In this document: positions 26,299 through 36,127 of the stretch, piece after piece
Layout of the letters: every line of letters starts with the position of its first letter
How positions within the stretch are numbered: position 1 is the first letter of the stretch
From: Timonella corticicola
Lineage (GTDB): Bacteria; Actinomycetota; Actinomycetes; Actinomycetales; Cellulomonadaceae
Assembly: GCF_042683685.1 (NCBI RefSeq)
Contig: NZ_JBHUOP010000003.1
Location: 434,001-498,000, forward strand
Length of the DNA: 64,000 nucleotides
Direction of reading: 5' to 3'
The notes under the pieces: generated by a model
Database searches by the model: none
Told to the model about the DNA's origin: nothing
The model's input: the letters and a program-made list of their open reading frames with translations, nothing else
Translations under genes and position numbers: made by a program

Positions 26299-28259
26299 CG
26301 GTTCCACATCAGTCGGTAGAGCCGCTTCACTCGGGTGGGGCGGCTCTGCCGTTGGGGGAAGCCTTTGGTCTGCTCCCTCAACCTTCACGGCCAGTTGTCT
26401 CGCCCGACCCCTCGCGGGTTTTCGTGCTCAGCGAGACTGACACTATTCATGCGGACACGTCATCGCTTGCGGGTGCTCGCCTGTTCGCGGCGCAGGTGCG
26501 CGAGGCGTTCGGCATCCACTTGAATCTACAGCGGGCCGATGGCGCCGCAACTGACGTTGCTGCTGGAAGAGCCGGCTTGGCGACGATTCCTAAAGTCGAG
26601 CGTGCCACGCCAGCTTCCAGCGGTGTGGTTCGGTTTACGCGCGTGCCTGATCTTGAGGATGCGTATGCCCTTGAGATCGATGACCACGGTATCGCGGTGG
26701 TTTCCCGCGATGAGGATGGGCTGCTCGCCGCCGTGGCAACGCTACGCCAACTTGCTGGTCCAGATGCGTTCCGTCGCGCACCGGTGACGCGGGGTCAGGT
26801 TGCCTACCCGCAGGTTACTGTCAATGACTCGCCGCGTTTCGAGTGGCGTGGCGTGCACCTGGATGTGGCTCGACACTTCATGCCGAAGGACGGGGTACTC
26901 CGATTCATTGACCTCGCGGCAAGCCACAAGCTCAACGTGGTGCACCTGCACCTGACCGACGATCAGGGATGGCGGGTTGAGATCAAGGCGTTCCCGGAAC
27001 TGACCCGCGTGGGCGCGTGGCGTGCCGAGAGCGGTCTGGGCGCGTGGCGGCACAACCGTTTTGATGGTCAACCGCATGGCGGGTTCTACACGCAGGATGA
27101 TCTACGCGAGATCGTGGCGTTCGCGAAGGATCGCGGCATCACGATCATGCCCGAGATCGACGTGCCGGGGCACTCGCAGGCAGCCATTGCGGCGTATCCG
27201 CACCTCGGCTGCGCAACCGCCAGCGATGAGCCACCGGTGGTCCGCACAACCTGGGGCATCTCCACGCAGGTCTTGAACCCTAATCATGACACCGTTGACT
27301 TCTTCAAAACCGTGTTCGATGAGGTCATAGACGTTTTCGACACCCCATACATAGGCCTTGGCGGCGATGAGGTGCCACCTCTTCTATGGCGCGAGGATCC
27401 GCAGATCGTTGCGTTTGCCAGCGAGTTAGGACTCAAGTCAGTCGACGAACTGCATGGCTGGTTCCTCGGCCAGTTGGGTGACTTTATCGTCTCCAAGGGG
27501 CGCCGCCCAGTCGTCTGGGACGAAGGTAGCTCCCCATACCTGTCCACCGAGGCGATCGTGACCACGTGGCGCGGCTACCAGTCCGGTGCGCAGGCTCTCG
27601 CACTCGGATATGACATCGTGCTCGCACCAGAGCAGAACCTTTATCTCGATCACCGGGCAGCGGACGGAGATCAAGAGCCCGTTCCGGTTGGTTTCGTACG
27701 CACGCTGAATGACGTGCTGGCGTTCGAGCCGGACAAGTTACCGCATCTCGGCACCCAGCCGAGCACCCAGGGTGAGTCCGAGGCACAAGGCGACCGGATC
27801 GTCGCCAATCAGGCACACGAGAGTGGGGAAGAGCCCCCTCGCACGGCACGGAAATCGCGGTTGCTGGGCGTTCAGGCACAACTGTGGACCGAGCATCTCA
27901 ACACGCCACGGCGAGTTGACTACGCCGCGTACCCGCGCCTGAGCGCGTTTGCCGAGGTCGCATGGAGTCCGCGTGTCGACCGTACCGCAGGTACGGATGC
28001 GGCCATCGAGTTCGTTGAGCGGCTGAGCGCCCACCACCTGCCTCGGCTCGACGCCGCTGGCGTCGAGTACCGTCCACTGGACGGGCCGCTCCCATGGCAG
28101 CAGCGACCGGGCGTGCTGGGGTGGCCGCTCGACCTTGAGCAGGTGTTGCGTGAGGCCGGTGAACACGTGGGTGGCTGGCATGAGGGCATGGAACTGGAGG
28201 TCTCGGATGATGACGTGGCAGGGGAGACCTCTGCCGCGAGCGAGGTGCACTCCGAATGA
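26295..28259 (+). CDS. GH20 beta-N-acetylhexosaminidase
   Basis: This 654-residue enzyme has an N-terminal GH20b-like domain (about 35-170) and a GH20 barrel. The barrel shows FEWRGVHLDVARHF, LHLTDDQGWRVEIKAFPELT, GITIMPEIDVPGHSQAAI and the catalytic pair D358-E359 in GLGGDEVPPL. It removes terminal N-acetylglucosamine or N-acetylgalactosamine. No signal peptide is seen, so it acts in the cytoplasm on imported material. An insertion rich in Gln/Glu/Gly near residues 485-520 (STQGESEAQG) is probably a surface loop. It overlaps both neighbours at ATGA. Confidence 0.93.
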   Translation: MTVPHQSVEPLHSGGAALPLGEAFGLLPQPSRPVVSPDPSRVFVLSETDTIHADTSSLAGARLFAAQVREAFGIHLNLQRADGAATDVAAGRAGLATIPKVERATPASSGVVRFTRVPDLEDAYALEIDDHGIAVVSRDEDGLLAAVATLRQLAGPDAFRRAPVTRGQVAYPQVTVNDSPRFEWRGVHLDVARHFMPKDGVLRFIDLAASHKLNVVHLHLTDDQGWRVEIKAFPELTRVGAWRAESGLGAWRHNRFDGQPHGGFYTQDDLREIVAFAKDRGITIMPEIDVPGHSQAAIAAYPHLGCATASDEPPVVRTTWGISTQVLNPNHDTVDFFKTVFDEVIDVFDTPYIGLGGDEVPPLLWREDPQIVAFASELGLKSVDELHGWFLGQLGDFIVSKGRRPVVWDEGSSPYLSTEAIVTTWRGYQSGAQALALGYDIVLAPEQNLYLDHRAADGDQEPVPVGFVRTLNDVLAFEPDKLPHLGTQPSTQGESEAQGDRIVANQAHESGEEPPRTARKSRLLGVQAQLWTEHLNTPRRVDYAAYPRLSAFAEVAWSPRVDRTAGTDAAIEFVERLSAHHLPRLDAAGVEYRPLDGPLPWQQRPGVLGWPLDLEQVLREAGEHVGGWHEGMELEVSDDDVAGETSAASEVHSE

Positions 28260-29812
28260 TCATCGCGGGGGCGTACCTTCCCGAGAACCCAACCGATCCG
28301 GTGGACATCCACGTGGAGCGCGATCGCATTACGGCGATCACCCCACACGATGCCAGCGTCCTCACCGGTGAGAGCACTATCGATGCCCATGGCCTCATTG
28401 CGATGCCCGGGCTCGTGGACTCGCACGTCCACGGTGAGGGAGCGTTGTTTGAACCGCGTGTGCAACGCGCGATGCTCAAACAGGGCGTCACGAGCGTTGT
28501 CCTTGGGCAGGACGGCGTGTCCTTCGCGCCGTCTCCCGCCGGAACGGGCCATTGCGCGGCGAAGTGGGCGGAAAACTACTTTGCCGCCATCAACGGCGCG
28601 GCTCCCAGCGGGTTCTCGCGGGGGTCAATCGCGGATTTCCTGGAGATTTTCGACGAGACCACGGCTTTGAACGTCGGCTATCTGATTCCGCATGGCACGG
28701 TTCGCTACGCCGTGAAGGGCGGTGGACCGGGAGCAGCCACAGATGCTGAACTCGCGCAGATGAGCGCACTCGTGCGTGAAGGGCTGCGTGACGGGGCGTG
28801 CGGTATCTCCACCGGTCTCGAATACACTCCCGCGAAGTTCTCAGACACCCGGGAACTCACCGAACTATTGCAGATCGTGGCCGACCACGGGCTGCCACAT
28901 GTCAGTCACATGCGCGGATACGAGTCGGCAGCGGTGACCGCACTTGAGGAACTTCGGTCACTCGCGGTCGCCACGGGAATCCACACCCACGTATCCCACC
29001 TGCACGGGCCGCACCGCGAGATCACCGAGGCCCTCGACGCGTTCGGCACCGCGGGGTTGGGTATCACCTATGACACCTACCCGTACCTGCGGGGCTGCAC
29101 GATCCTCTCGATGCTCGCGCTGCCGAGCTGGTTGCCGGTTGCGGATGTTGATGCCATGCTTGCTGCGCTGGGCGACCCGGAGCAGATTGCGCGACTGCAC
29201 CGCGAACACCTCGATGCGCTGGACGAGTTGTGGCCACGCGTGACCCTGGCTGCGGTACCGGGCGAACTCTCATGGACCGAAGGCCTCAGCCTGCCCGAAG
29301 CAGCCACGCGCCTCGGGCTCAGCCCGGCCGACTGCCTGATCGAGTTGCTGAGAGCATCGCGATTGCGGGCCTCGGCGGTCTTCGCGCAACCACCCACCAA
29401 CAGCCCCGAATCGGTGCGCCAGTTCGCACTCGACGAACGGCACGTCGCCGGTTCGGATGCGATCTACCAGGGCGGCAGTCCACACCCACGCGGCTGGGGA
29501 ACATTCGCCAATTACCTACGCACCTACGTGATCGATGGACAGAACTGGACACTCGCGGATGCCGCACAGCACCTCGCACGTCGAAGCGCGGAACTCTTCC
29601 GATTCACCTCGCACGGACACTTAGGCGTTGGGAAGATAGCGGATATCGCGCTGCTCGACCTTGACCAGGTCCGAGACACCGCGACCTATGAGGATCCGCA
29701 ATCCGAGGCCACTGGAATCGACACGGTCATAGTTCGTGGAACACCCGTGCTCCGCGACGGTGAACTCACTGGTGCGACGCCAGGGCGACCGCTGCGGCCA
29801 GAACCACGGTAA
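28256..29812 (+). CDS. D-aminoacylase-like amidohydrolase
   Basis: This 518-residue protein belongs to the N-acyl-D-amino-acid deacylase branch of amidohydrolases. The metal motif PGLVDSHVHGEG gives H57 and H59. ISTGLEYTPAKFSDTRELTEL and the histidines in HVSHLHGPH are family signatures, and the C-terminal HYxG-like turn VGKIADIALLDLDQ closes the composite beta domain. Characterised relatives release D-amino acids from N-acyl derivatives. Placed between GH20 and a D-serine-dehydratase-like enzyme, it probably frees D-amino acids from imported amino-sugar peptides. Dihydroorotase-like or other substrates remain possible. Confidence 0.85.
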   Translation: MIIAGAYLPENPTDPVDIHVERDRITAITPHDASVLTGESTIDAHGLIAMPGLVDSHVHGEGALFEPRVQRAMLKQGVTSVVLGQDGVSFAPSPAGTGHCAAKWAENYFAAINGAAPSGFSRGSIADFLEIFDETTALNVGYLIPHGTVRYAVKGGGPGAATDAELAQMSALVREGLRDGACGISTGLEYTPAKFSDTRELTELLQIVADHGLPHVSHMRGYESAAVTALEELRSLAVATGIHTHVSHLHGPHREITEALDAFGTAGLGITYDTYPYLRGCTILSMLALPSWLPVADVDAMLAALGDPEQIARLHREHLDALDELWPRVTLAAVPGELSWTEGLSLPEAATRLGLSPADCLIELLRASRLRASAVFAQPPTNSPESVRQFALDERHVAGSDAIYQGGSPHPRGWGTFANYLRTYVIDGQNWTLADAAQHLARRSAELFRFTSHGHLGVGKIADIALLDLDQVRDTATYEDPQSEATGIDTVIVRGTPVLRDGELTGATPGRPLRPEPR

Positions 29813-29888
29813 TCGTCGCCAAGCGCCTCGGATGTGGCGCGCAGCACCGCCCAAACAGCCACATACGTAAACCGATACAAGGAAAAAC

Positions 29889-31247
29889 ATGAGTAACCAT
29901 CGGCCCATAGGAGCCGCAACAAAAGGGCTTGCCCTGCGCGGTCCGCGCACTCTGGGGGAACTCCGTGAACAGTTCGCGGCCACCCCACACGTGATCGGCG
30001 GTTCACTCACACGCTATCCGGTCCTAGAACTGCGCCAGGAAGCGGTGGCGCACAACATCGCACTCATGGCAGCAGTCACCGGGCGACTTGGCGTCCAGCA
30101 TGCGCCGCACATCAAGACCTCCATGTCGCCTCAGCTCGTGCAGCAGCAGCTCAGCGCGGGCAGTTGGGGCGTGACCACGGCAACCGTCGGACACATTTCG
30201 GCGCTCCTGTCGTGGGGACTGACGGGCTTGGACAACATCTTCCACGCCAATCAGGTTGTGCGTCCCGAAGACGCCGCCTACCTTGCGAGCGAAGTGCACG
30301 CTGCACACGTAGACGGCCGAGAACTCACGATCTACGTGTACGTGGATTCCGCCGCCGGTGTCTCGGGAATCAGCCAGGGAATCACCGAATTCGTTGCGTC
30401 AACGGGCTTGAACGCCGATGCTGCAGAGGACGTGCGCAAACACCTCGTTGTGACCGTGGAACTGGGTGTTCCAGACGGTCGGACGGGCGTGCGCTCAACG
30501 GATGACGCACGCGAGGTGGCACGGTGTGCCCGTGAGGCAGGACTGACTGTGCGCGGAGTCTCCGGATACGAGGGGTCGGTGGCCTCTGGTCAGACGGTGG
30601 AAGACCTTCATGCTGTGGGGGAGTTCGTTCGGGAACTGCGGTCTCTGGCAGGGCTGCTTGTGGAAGAGGGCCTGATCGATGTTGCGGCGGGTGGAGGCGA
30701 GATCGGTTCGGTGATCGTGTCCGCTGGAGGCTCCGCGTATCTGGATGTGGTGCTTGCTGAACTTGCCGGGCCTATCGCTCTGTCCGGTACCGGAGAACAA
30801 ATCCCTGTCATTCCTGTCGTGCGCGCCGGAGCCTACGTCATCCACGATCACGGCCTACTCGAACGAGCCAACCCGTGGAAACGCATGCCTGCACAGTGGT
30901 TCGGCGACGCTGAATCGGCGCAACCGCAGGCCGCGGCAACGATCCACGCAGTCGTCCTCTCAACACCAGAACCTGGACTCGCGCTGCTCAACGTTGGTCG
31001 GCGCGACCTGCCATTCGACATTGACCTCCCGCGCATACTCAGCCACAACGGGTGGCAGGTGACCGCAGTCAACGACCAACATGCCTTTGTTCGCCCCGTT
31101 GCCGGAGAAGAACCGGAGCCGTTGCAGCCAGGCGACATCATGACCCTCGGGATATCACACCCGTGCACCCTCTTCGACAAGTGGACGCACGCCCTTGTCA
31201 CCGACAACGATCATCGAATCGTTGACATCATCGAAACCCAGTTCTAG
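29889..31247 (+). CDS. DSD1-type PLP enzyme (D-serine dehydratase / D-threonine aldolase-like)
   Basis: This 452-residue protein has an alanine-racemase-type barrel with the PLP lysine K76 in APHIKTSMSP. A C-terminal D-serine-dehydratase-like domain carries the zinc pair H-x-C in GISHPCTLFDKW. Eukaryotic-type DSD1 enzymes with this pair convert D-serine to pyruvate and ammonia; related aldolases cleave D-threonine. The RidA gene that follows favours a dehydratase, because such enzymes release the reactive enamine that RidA hydrolyses. A 76-base gap separates it from the deacylase gene; the leader has GATACAAGGA before the ATG. Confidence 0.87.
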   Translation: MSNHRPIGAATKGLALRGPRTLGELREQFAATPHVIGGSLTRYPVLELRQEAVAHNIALMAAVTGRLGVQHAPHIKTSMSPQLVQQQLSAGSWGVTTATVGHISALLSWGLTGLDNIFHANQVVRPEDAAYLASEVHAAHVDGRELTIYVYVDSAAGVSGISQGITEFVASTGLNADAAEDVRKHLVVTVELGVPDGRTGVRSTDDAREVARCAREAGLTVRGVSGYEGSVASGQTVEDLHAVGEFVRELRSLAGLLVEEGLIDVAAGGGEIGSVIVSAGGSAYLDVVLAELAGPIALSGTGEQIPVIPVVRAGAYVIHDHGLLERANPWKRMPAQWFGDAESAQPQAAATIHAVVLSTPEPGLALLNVGRRDLPFDIDLPRILSHNGWQVTAVNDQHAFVRPVAGEEPEPLQPGDIMTLGISHPCTLFDKWTHALVTDNDHRIVDIIETQF

Positions 31248-31272
31248 TCAACACCAGTCGTAGGAGAACATC

Positions 31273-31686
31273 GTGACCGAATGGACCAAGCAGGCAATCA
31301 GCACCCCGAACGCTCCAGCGCCAGCGCACACCTTCCACCAGGGCGTCCGCAAAGGACCTTTCGTGCAGGTGAGCGGCCAGGGACCGGTGGACCCGGCGAC
31401 CGGTGAATACCTCTATATCGGGGACGTCAAAGCGCAGACCATCCGTACCCTCGAGAACGTCAAGGCAATCGTCGAGGCATCGGGTGCCACCTTCGACGAC
31501 GTGGTCATGCTGCGCGTGTACCTCACCACGCGCGATGACTTCACCGCCATGAACGAGGCCTACGGGGAGTTCGTGGCAGCCAACTGCCCAGGTGGCGTAC
31601 TGCCATCGCGGACAACCGTCATGACCGGCCTGCCACGCGAAGAGATGCTCATCGAGATTGACGCGATCGCTATCACCGCAAACTAG
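31273..31686 (+). CDS. ridA: RidA-family enamine/imine deaminase
   Basis: This 137-residue protein starts at GTG 31273 after TAGGAG. It shows the RidA signatures GPVDPATGEYL, QTIRTLENVKAIVEASGA and PSRTTVMTGLPREEMLIEID, including the conserved arginine that binds the substrate carboxylate. RidA hydrolyses 2-aminoacrylate and related imines made by PLP dehydratases. It is the last gene of the operon, and its position right after the DSD1-type gene gives it a clear job. Confidence 0.92.
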   Translation: MTEWTKQAISTPNAPAPAHTFHQGVRKGPFVQVSGQGPVDPATGEYLYIGDVKAQTIRTLENVKAIVEASGATFDDVVMLRVYLTTRDDFTAMNEAYGEFVAANCPGGVLPSRTTVMTGLPREEMLIEIDAIAITAN

Positions 31687-31697
31687 CCCCTGGAGCA

Positions 31698-31742
31698 CAA
31701 AAAATCCCTGGTCACACGGAATCACTTCCGCGTGACCAGGGA
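31698..31742 (-). terminator. strong terminator between convergent operons
   Basis: A 17-base arm (TCCCTGGTCACACGGAA) pairs with its complement with one mismatch across a four-base loop. On the minus strand it is followed by a run of Ts (A-run 31698-31704), so it is a good terminator for the GH31 gene. On the plus strand it may also end the ridA operon. Confidence 0.85.
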
Positions 31743-31756
31743 CTATCCGACCTAGG

Positions 31757-34063
31757 CTACAGCTCGTTGACTACAGGAGTTCCAGGTACGTGATCCACCA
31801 CAGTGATGTGTGATGCCAGAGCCTCGGAATCCACAGAAGCCACGACTAGAGACATGCGCTCACCGGCAGGATTCTCAAGCTCAACGGTTGCTCCTGATCG
31901 GGGTGCACCGCCGCAACGCACCAGTTGAACCTCACGGATGAAGTCGTAGTCAGCCCGATCCTCACGGACACCGATTGGAAGCACAGTACCCTCACGGACA
32001 TACAACGGCATCGAATCGAAGGCGTGGACCTCGGTACGCCAGCCACCACCAGTGACCACCTCACCCGTGAGCAGGTTCGTCCACTTGCCTGCAGGAAGAT
32101 AGAACTGAACCTCACCCGAGGCACTGAATACCGGAGCCACAAGCAGGTCAGAGCCAATCATGTACTGACGGTCGAGGAACGCAGCGGTAGGATCCTGCGG
32201 GAACTCGAGCACCATCGCACGCATGAATGGAACGCCGGTGCGGTGTGCGTTCTGGCCAACCGCATAGAAATACGGCATGAGACGTGCCTTGAGTTTGGTG
32301 AATCGACGCGTCACCTCCACGGCGGACTGCCCGGGGCTCTCTGAGCCATCGTCAAAAAGCCACGGCACGCGATACGAGCGGGAACCGTGCAAACGCGAGT
32401 GGGAGGACATCAAGCCGAAGGCCACCCAACGCTTGAACACCCCCGAATCAGGCATGCCCTCGAACCCTCCGATGTCGTGGCTCCAAAAGCCAAAACCTGA
32501 CATGGAAAGCGACAGCCCGCCACGCAGGGTCTCCGCCATGGACTCGTACGATGACGAGTTGTCCCCACCCCAGTGCACCGGCATTTTCTGCCCGCCGGCC
32601 GTTGCCGAACGTGCAAACAGGACGGCCTCCCCCTTGCCACGAACCTCTTCCAAGACCTCAAAAACAGCCTGGTTGTACAACTGGGTGTACCAGTTGTGCA
32701 TTGCAGCGGGATCAATGGCGTCATGCCACACAAGATCAGCCGGGATGCGCTCGCCAAAGTCGGTTTTGATGGCATCAATGCCCTGATGGAGCAACGTGCG
32801 GATCTTTGACTGGAACCACGCGGTCGCCTCAGGGTTGGTGAAGTCGACCAGTGCCATACCTGCCTGCCACATGTCCCACTGCCACACGGAGCCGTCAGCC
32901 CGCTTTACCAAGTAGCCTGCCTGCGCTGCTTCATCAAAGAGTACGGACCGTTGCGCGATGTAAGGATTGATCCATGCTGAAAGATGCAGATCCTTATCTT
33001 TGTGAAGCCGTTTGAGCATCCCCTCCGGATCAGGGAACACCGACTCATCCCACACGAAGTCCGTCCAGTTGAACTCATGCATCCAAAAGCAGTCGAAGTG
33101 GAACACGGACAGCGGAATATCCCGCTCGGACATGCCATCAATGAACGAGTTGACGGTGTCTTCGTCGTATGAAGTCGTAAAGGATGTGGAGAGCCACAGG
33201 CCATATGACCACGCTGGAACGGAAGCAGGACGACCGGTCAACGCCGTGTAACGTGCCAAAGCACCCTTCTGAGTAGGTCCATCGAAGATCAGGATCTCGA
33301 TTTCCTCGCCAGGTACGCTCATTTGAACTTGTTCGACAGTCTCAGAACCAACCTCGTATGAAACGTGCCCTGGATAGTTCACAAGAACACCATATCCACG
33401 CGAGGAAAGGTGGAACGGAACTGCTTTATAGGACTGCTCCGACGCGGTGCCGCCATCGGCGTTCCATACGTCAACGCTCTGGCCATTCTTGATGAGCGGG
33501 CCAAACCGTTCCCCCAAGCCGTAAATGAGTTCACCAACCGACAATCCCAACTGCGCATGCATGTAATGCGAGGCTGGAGGACGACCAGTGCTGGACACGC
33601 CGGTTGCACCAACCGGTTCGACCGCAACAGCTGCGCTCTCATCAAGCGTGACGTAACCGATCGACTTAGGTGTCATCTTTGTCAGAAGACGTCCACCCGA
33701 GGTGATCTCTACATTCCATGGAGCGCCCTTGGTGACCGTCGCAGTCAGTGCGCCAGTAGAAAAAGTCGCCGAATCGTCGCCAATCTCAACGACCGGTGCG
33801 ACCGGGCTGCCTTCCAGATCAAAACCCGGCTGCGGGTGCCCGCCCTTGTGGTTATAGGCGTGAATCTTCAACACGCCTTCAGCAGGCGAGGAAAAAGACA
33901 CCGTCAGCGATGTCAGGTTCAAGGTATCGCCACGCTTTGTGATGACACGGGTGGGCGCGTAGACGACAAGCGAATCATCGTGTTGGGCGAACTCGTACGC
34001 CTCTTGAGCGTACTTGACCGAAACACCAGGTCTGAGACTCCAGAACCCATCGGTGAACTTCAT
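31757..34063 (-). CDS. yicI: GH31 alpha-xylosidase
   Basis: This 768-residue enzyme matches YicI/XylS over its whole length. The N-terminus MKFTDGFWSLRPGVSVKYAQ, the nucleophile region DAIKTDFGERIP and the acid/base region HWGGDNSSSYESMAE followed by GFGFWSHDIGGFEG are typical. YicI-type enzymes cut alpha-1,6-xylose from the non-reducing end of isoprimeverose units of xyloglucan. No signal peptide is present, so it acts on imported oligosaccharides. It is the last gene of an operon with a sugar ABC importer and GH42 beta-galactosidase. Confidence 0.92.
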   Translation of the reverse strand: MKFTDGFWSLRPGVSVKYAQEAYEFAQHDDSLVVYAPTRVITKRGDTLNLTSLTVSFSSPAEGVLKIHAYNHKGGHPQPGFDLEGSPVAPVVEIGDDSATFSTGALTATVTKGAPWNVEITSGGRLLTKMTPKSIGYVTLDESAAVAVEPVGATGVSSTGRPPASHYMHAQLGLSVGELIYGLGERFGPLIKNGQSVDVWNADGGTASEQSYKAVPFHLSSRGYGVLVNYPGHVSYEVGSETVEQVQMSVPGEEIEILIFDGPTQKGALARYTALTGRPASVPAWSYGLWLSTSFTTSYDEDTVNSFIDGMSERDIPLSVFHFDCFWMHEFNWTDFVWDESVFPDPEGMLKRLHKDKDLHLSAWINPYIAQRSVLFDEAAQAGYLVKRADGSVWQWDMWQAGMALVDFTNPEATAWFQSKIRTLLHQGIDAIKTDFGERIPADLVWHDAIDPAAMHNWYTQLYNQAVFEVLEEVRGKGEAVLFARSATAGGQKMPVHWGGDNSSSYESMAETLRGGLSLSMSGFGFWSHDIGGFEGMPDSGVFKRWVAFGLMSSHSRLHGSRSYRVPWLFDDGSESPGQSAVEVTRRFTKLKARLMPYFYAVGQNAHRTGVPFMRAMVLEFPQDPTAAFLDRQYMIGSDLLVAPVFSASGEVQFYLPAGKWTNLLTGEVVTGGGWRTEVHAFDSMPLYVREGTVLPIGVREDRADYDFIREVQLVRCGGAPRSGATVELENPAGERMSLVVASVDSEALASHITVVDHVPGTPVVNEL

Positions 34064-34206
34064 AACCGAACTAACTCCTCATGCGGACAACTCCGCACCA
34101 GTTGAAGAACAAAAGACAATAGCGGGTGCGCCGTATAACGACCTTGCGGTGCGCGCAACGACACCTAGTGCGGGGCCAGACCATAATCGCCTAGCCCCGC
34201 GGAAGA

Positions 34207-35181
34207 TCAAGCCTTGACTCCGCCAGCGGCAAGGCCCGATTTCCAGAATCTCTGCAGACTCAGGAACACAATTGCAACGGGCACAACAGAGACCAGAGCA
34301 CCGACGATGACTAGGGTCTGTAGTCCGGGAACCGTCATGGACGCTTGATTCCATCCCGATAGTCCAACAGTGATCGGCTGCAACTTCACATCATTGAGCA
34401 CCAAGAGTGGCAGCATGTAGCTGTTCCACGTTCCGATGAATGAAAACAGCACGATGGTCACTCCGCCGTTCAGGAGCATCTTGAACGCGATGGAGAAGAA
34501 AGTACGCAGTTCACCTGCGCCGTCGATACGTGCAGCCTCAAGGATTTCCACAGGTACTGCTTGGCTCGCAAAGACGAAGCCCAACATCACCCCGAATGGG
34601 TAGACCAGCGAGGGAAGCAAGACACCCCACATGGTGTTGTTCAAGCCAAGCTCCACCAAAAGCAGATACGTTGGCTGAGCCAAGACCGTCGTTGGAATCA
34701 GCATGGAACCCATGACTGCCGCAAGAATGACATTACGACCGCGGAACTGGTAAACAGCTAGCGCATAGCCAGCCATAAGACAGATCAACGTGATGAGGAC
34801 TGAGCCCACACCCGAGTAGACAAATGAGTTGAGTAGCCAGCGCCAGAAGATGCCGCCGTCATAATCGGTCAAGGCTTTGAGGTTCTCAAAGAGGTTGAAG
34901 TTCGCAAACCACAAGCCAGGAGTAGAGAACAGATCGCTCGTGGACTTGGTCGATGCGACGACAAGCCAATACACGGGAACGAGGAAGTACAACGCCACCG
35001 CGATCATGAAGACCCAACTGATCGAGCGGGCCCACAGTGCAGGGCGTTCGCCGCCCTCGTGTGCGTAACGAACCTTACGTTTCTTAGCGGATTGGCCCTT
35101 CTGCGTCGATGGGGCTGGCGCGGTTCCGGCAGACCGTAATGTTGCGCGGGTGGGAGCCTTCTGAGCGTGAGTATCCGACAT
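34207..35181 (-). CDS. sugar ABC permease (MalG family)
   Basis: The ATG at 35181 gives a TGATG junction with the preceding permease; GTG 35184 is a close alternative. The 324-residue protein has an unusual basic N-terminal tail of about 50 residues (STQKGQSAKKRKVRYAHEGG), then six helices. The EAA loop QAVPVEILEAARIDGAGELRTF is typical of carbohydrate-uptake permeases of the MalG type. Its partners are the MalF-type permease and binding protein just upstream. No ATPase is encoded in the locus, so a shared MsiK-like ATPase elsewhere probably powers it, as in many actinobacteria. Confidence 0.9.
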   Translation of the reverse strand: MSDTHAQKAPTRATLRSAGTAPAPSTQKGQSAKKRKVRYAHEGGERPALWARSISWVFMIAVALYFLVPVYWLVVASTKSTSDLFSTPGLWFANFNLFENLKALTDYDGGIFWRWLLNSFVYSGVGSVLITLICLMAGYALAVYQFRGRNVILAAVMGSMLIPTTVLAQPTYLLLVELGLNNTMWGVLLPSLVYPFGVMLGFVFASQAVPVEILEAARIDGAGELRTFFSIAFKMLLNGGVTIVLFSFIGTWNSYMLPLLVLNDVKLQPITVGLSGWNQASMTVPGLQTLVIVGALVSVVPVAIVFLSLQRFWKSGLAAGGVKA

Positions 35182-36119
35182 CACCGACCGCCCTTCTTCT
35201 TGCCGTTGGTGAGTGCAGAGACAATGATTGACAAAGCAAAGGTCGCAATGCCCAGGATGATCGCCATTGCCGAACCAAGGTTGGCGTTACCGCCTAGGGT
35301 CGTTGCCTGATAAATCGCCATGTTGGGCGAGTACGCGCCGGAGATGTTTGACGTTATCGATCGGAGTACGGTTGGCTCGTTGAAGAGTTGGAAAGTACCG
35401 ATGATCGAGAATAGCGTGGTCAACAAGACCGCACCGGAGATCATCGGGATCTTGATCTGCAATGCGGTGCGGACCTCGCCAGCACCATCAATGCGGGCGG
35501 CCTCGTAGATATCCCGGGGCACGGCTTGAAGCGACGAGAAAATGATGATCATATTCACGCCTGTCACGGACCAAATCACCACGTTGATCATCGACCACAT
35601 CACGGTGTCTGGAGTCAGGAACTGGGCGTTGATGCCCAAAGAGTTCAAGATATCGATGATAGGGCTGACTTTGGGCTGGTATAGGAAACCCCAGAGCAAC
35701 GCAGCCACAACCGAGGGGACCGCGTAGGGCAGAAACACCGAAAGCTGGAAAAACCGTTTGAACCGGACCACCGCTGAATCGAACAGAAGTGCCAGAAGTA
35801 GTGCGAAGGCCAACATGACCGGCACCTGTATGACTGCGAACAAAAGCACACGGCCAAAACTGCCGACGAACTCGGAATTCGAAAACGCTTGCACGTAGTT
35901 GTCGAAACCAACAAAAACTGATTCGTTTGCACCACCGAAGCCAAGACCACTGCGCTGAACTGAATAGAAACTCTTGAACAGTGCAATGAAGATCGGCACG
36001 ATCATGAAAACGAGGAACAACACCACAAATGGCGTGAGGAAGAGATACGGCGCGAGCCGTAGCCCGCCGCTCACAGCACGGCGGGCTACTCGCGCGGTTT
36101 TATCCGCGGTCTTTTTCAT
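35181..36119 (-). CDS. sugar ABC permease (MalF family)
   Basis: This 312-residue permease has six helices, starting LAPYLFLTPFVVLFLVFM. The EAA loop AVPRDIYEAARIDGAGEVRTAL and the late segment QATTLGGNANLGSAMAIILG are family hallmarks. It lies eight bases after the binding-protein gene. Together they form an oligosaccharide importer, presumably for the substrates of the flanking GH31 and GH42 enzymes. Confidence 0.91.
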   Translation of the reverse strand: MKKTADKTARVARRAVSGGLRLAPYLFLTPFVVLFLVFMIVPIFIALFKSFYSVQRSGLGFGGANESVFVGFDNYVQAFSNSEFVGSFGRVLLFAVIQVPVMLAFALLLALLFDSAVVRFKRFFQLSVFLPYAVPSVVAALLWGFLYQPKVSPIIDILNSLGINAQFLTPDTVMWSMINVVIWSVTGVNMIIIFSSLQAVPRDIYEAARIDGAGEVRTALQIKIPMISGAVLLTTLFSIIGTFQLFNEPTVLRSITSNISGAYSPNMAIYQATTLGGNANLGSAMAIILGIATFALSIIVSALTNGKKKGGR

Positions 36120-36127
36120 GCTTGCGC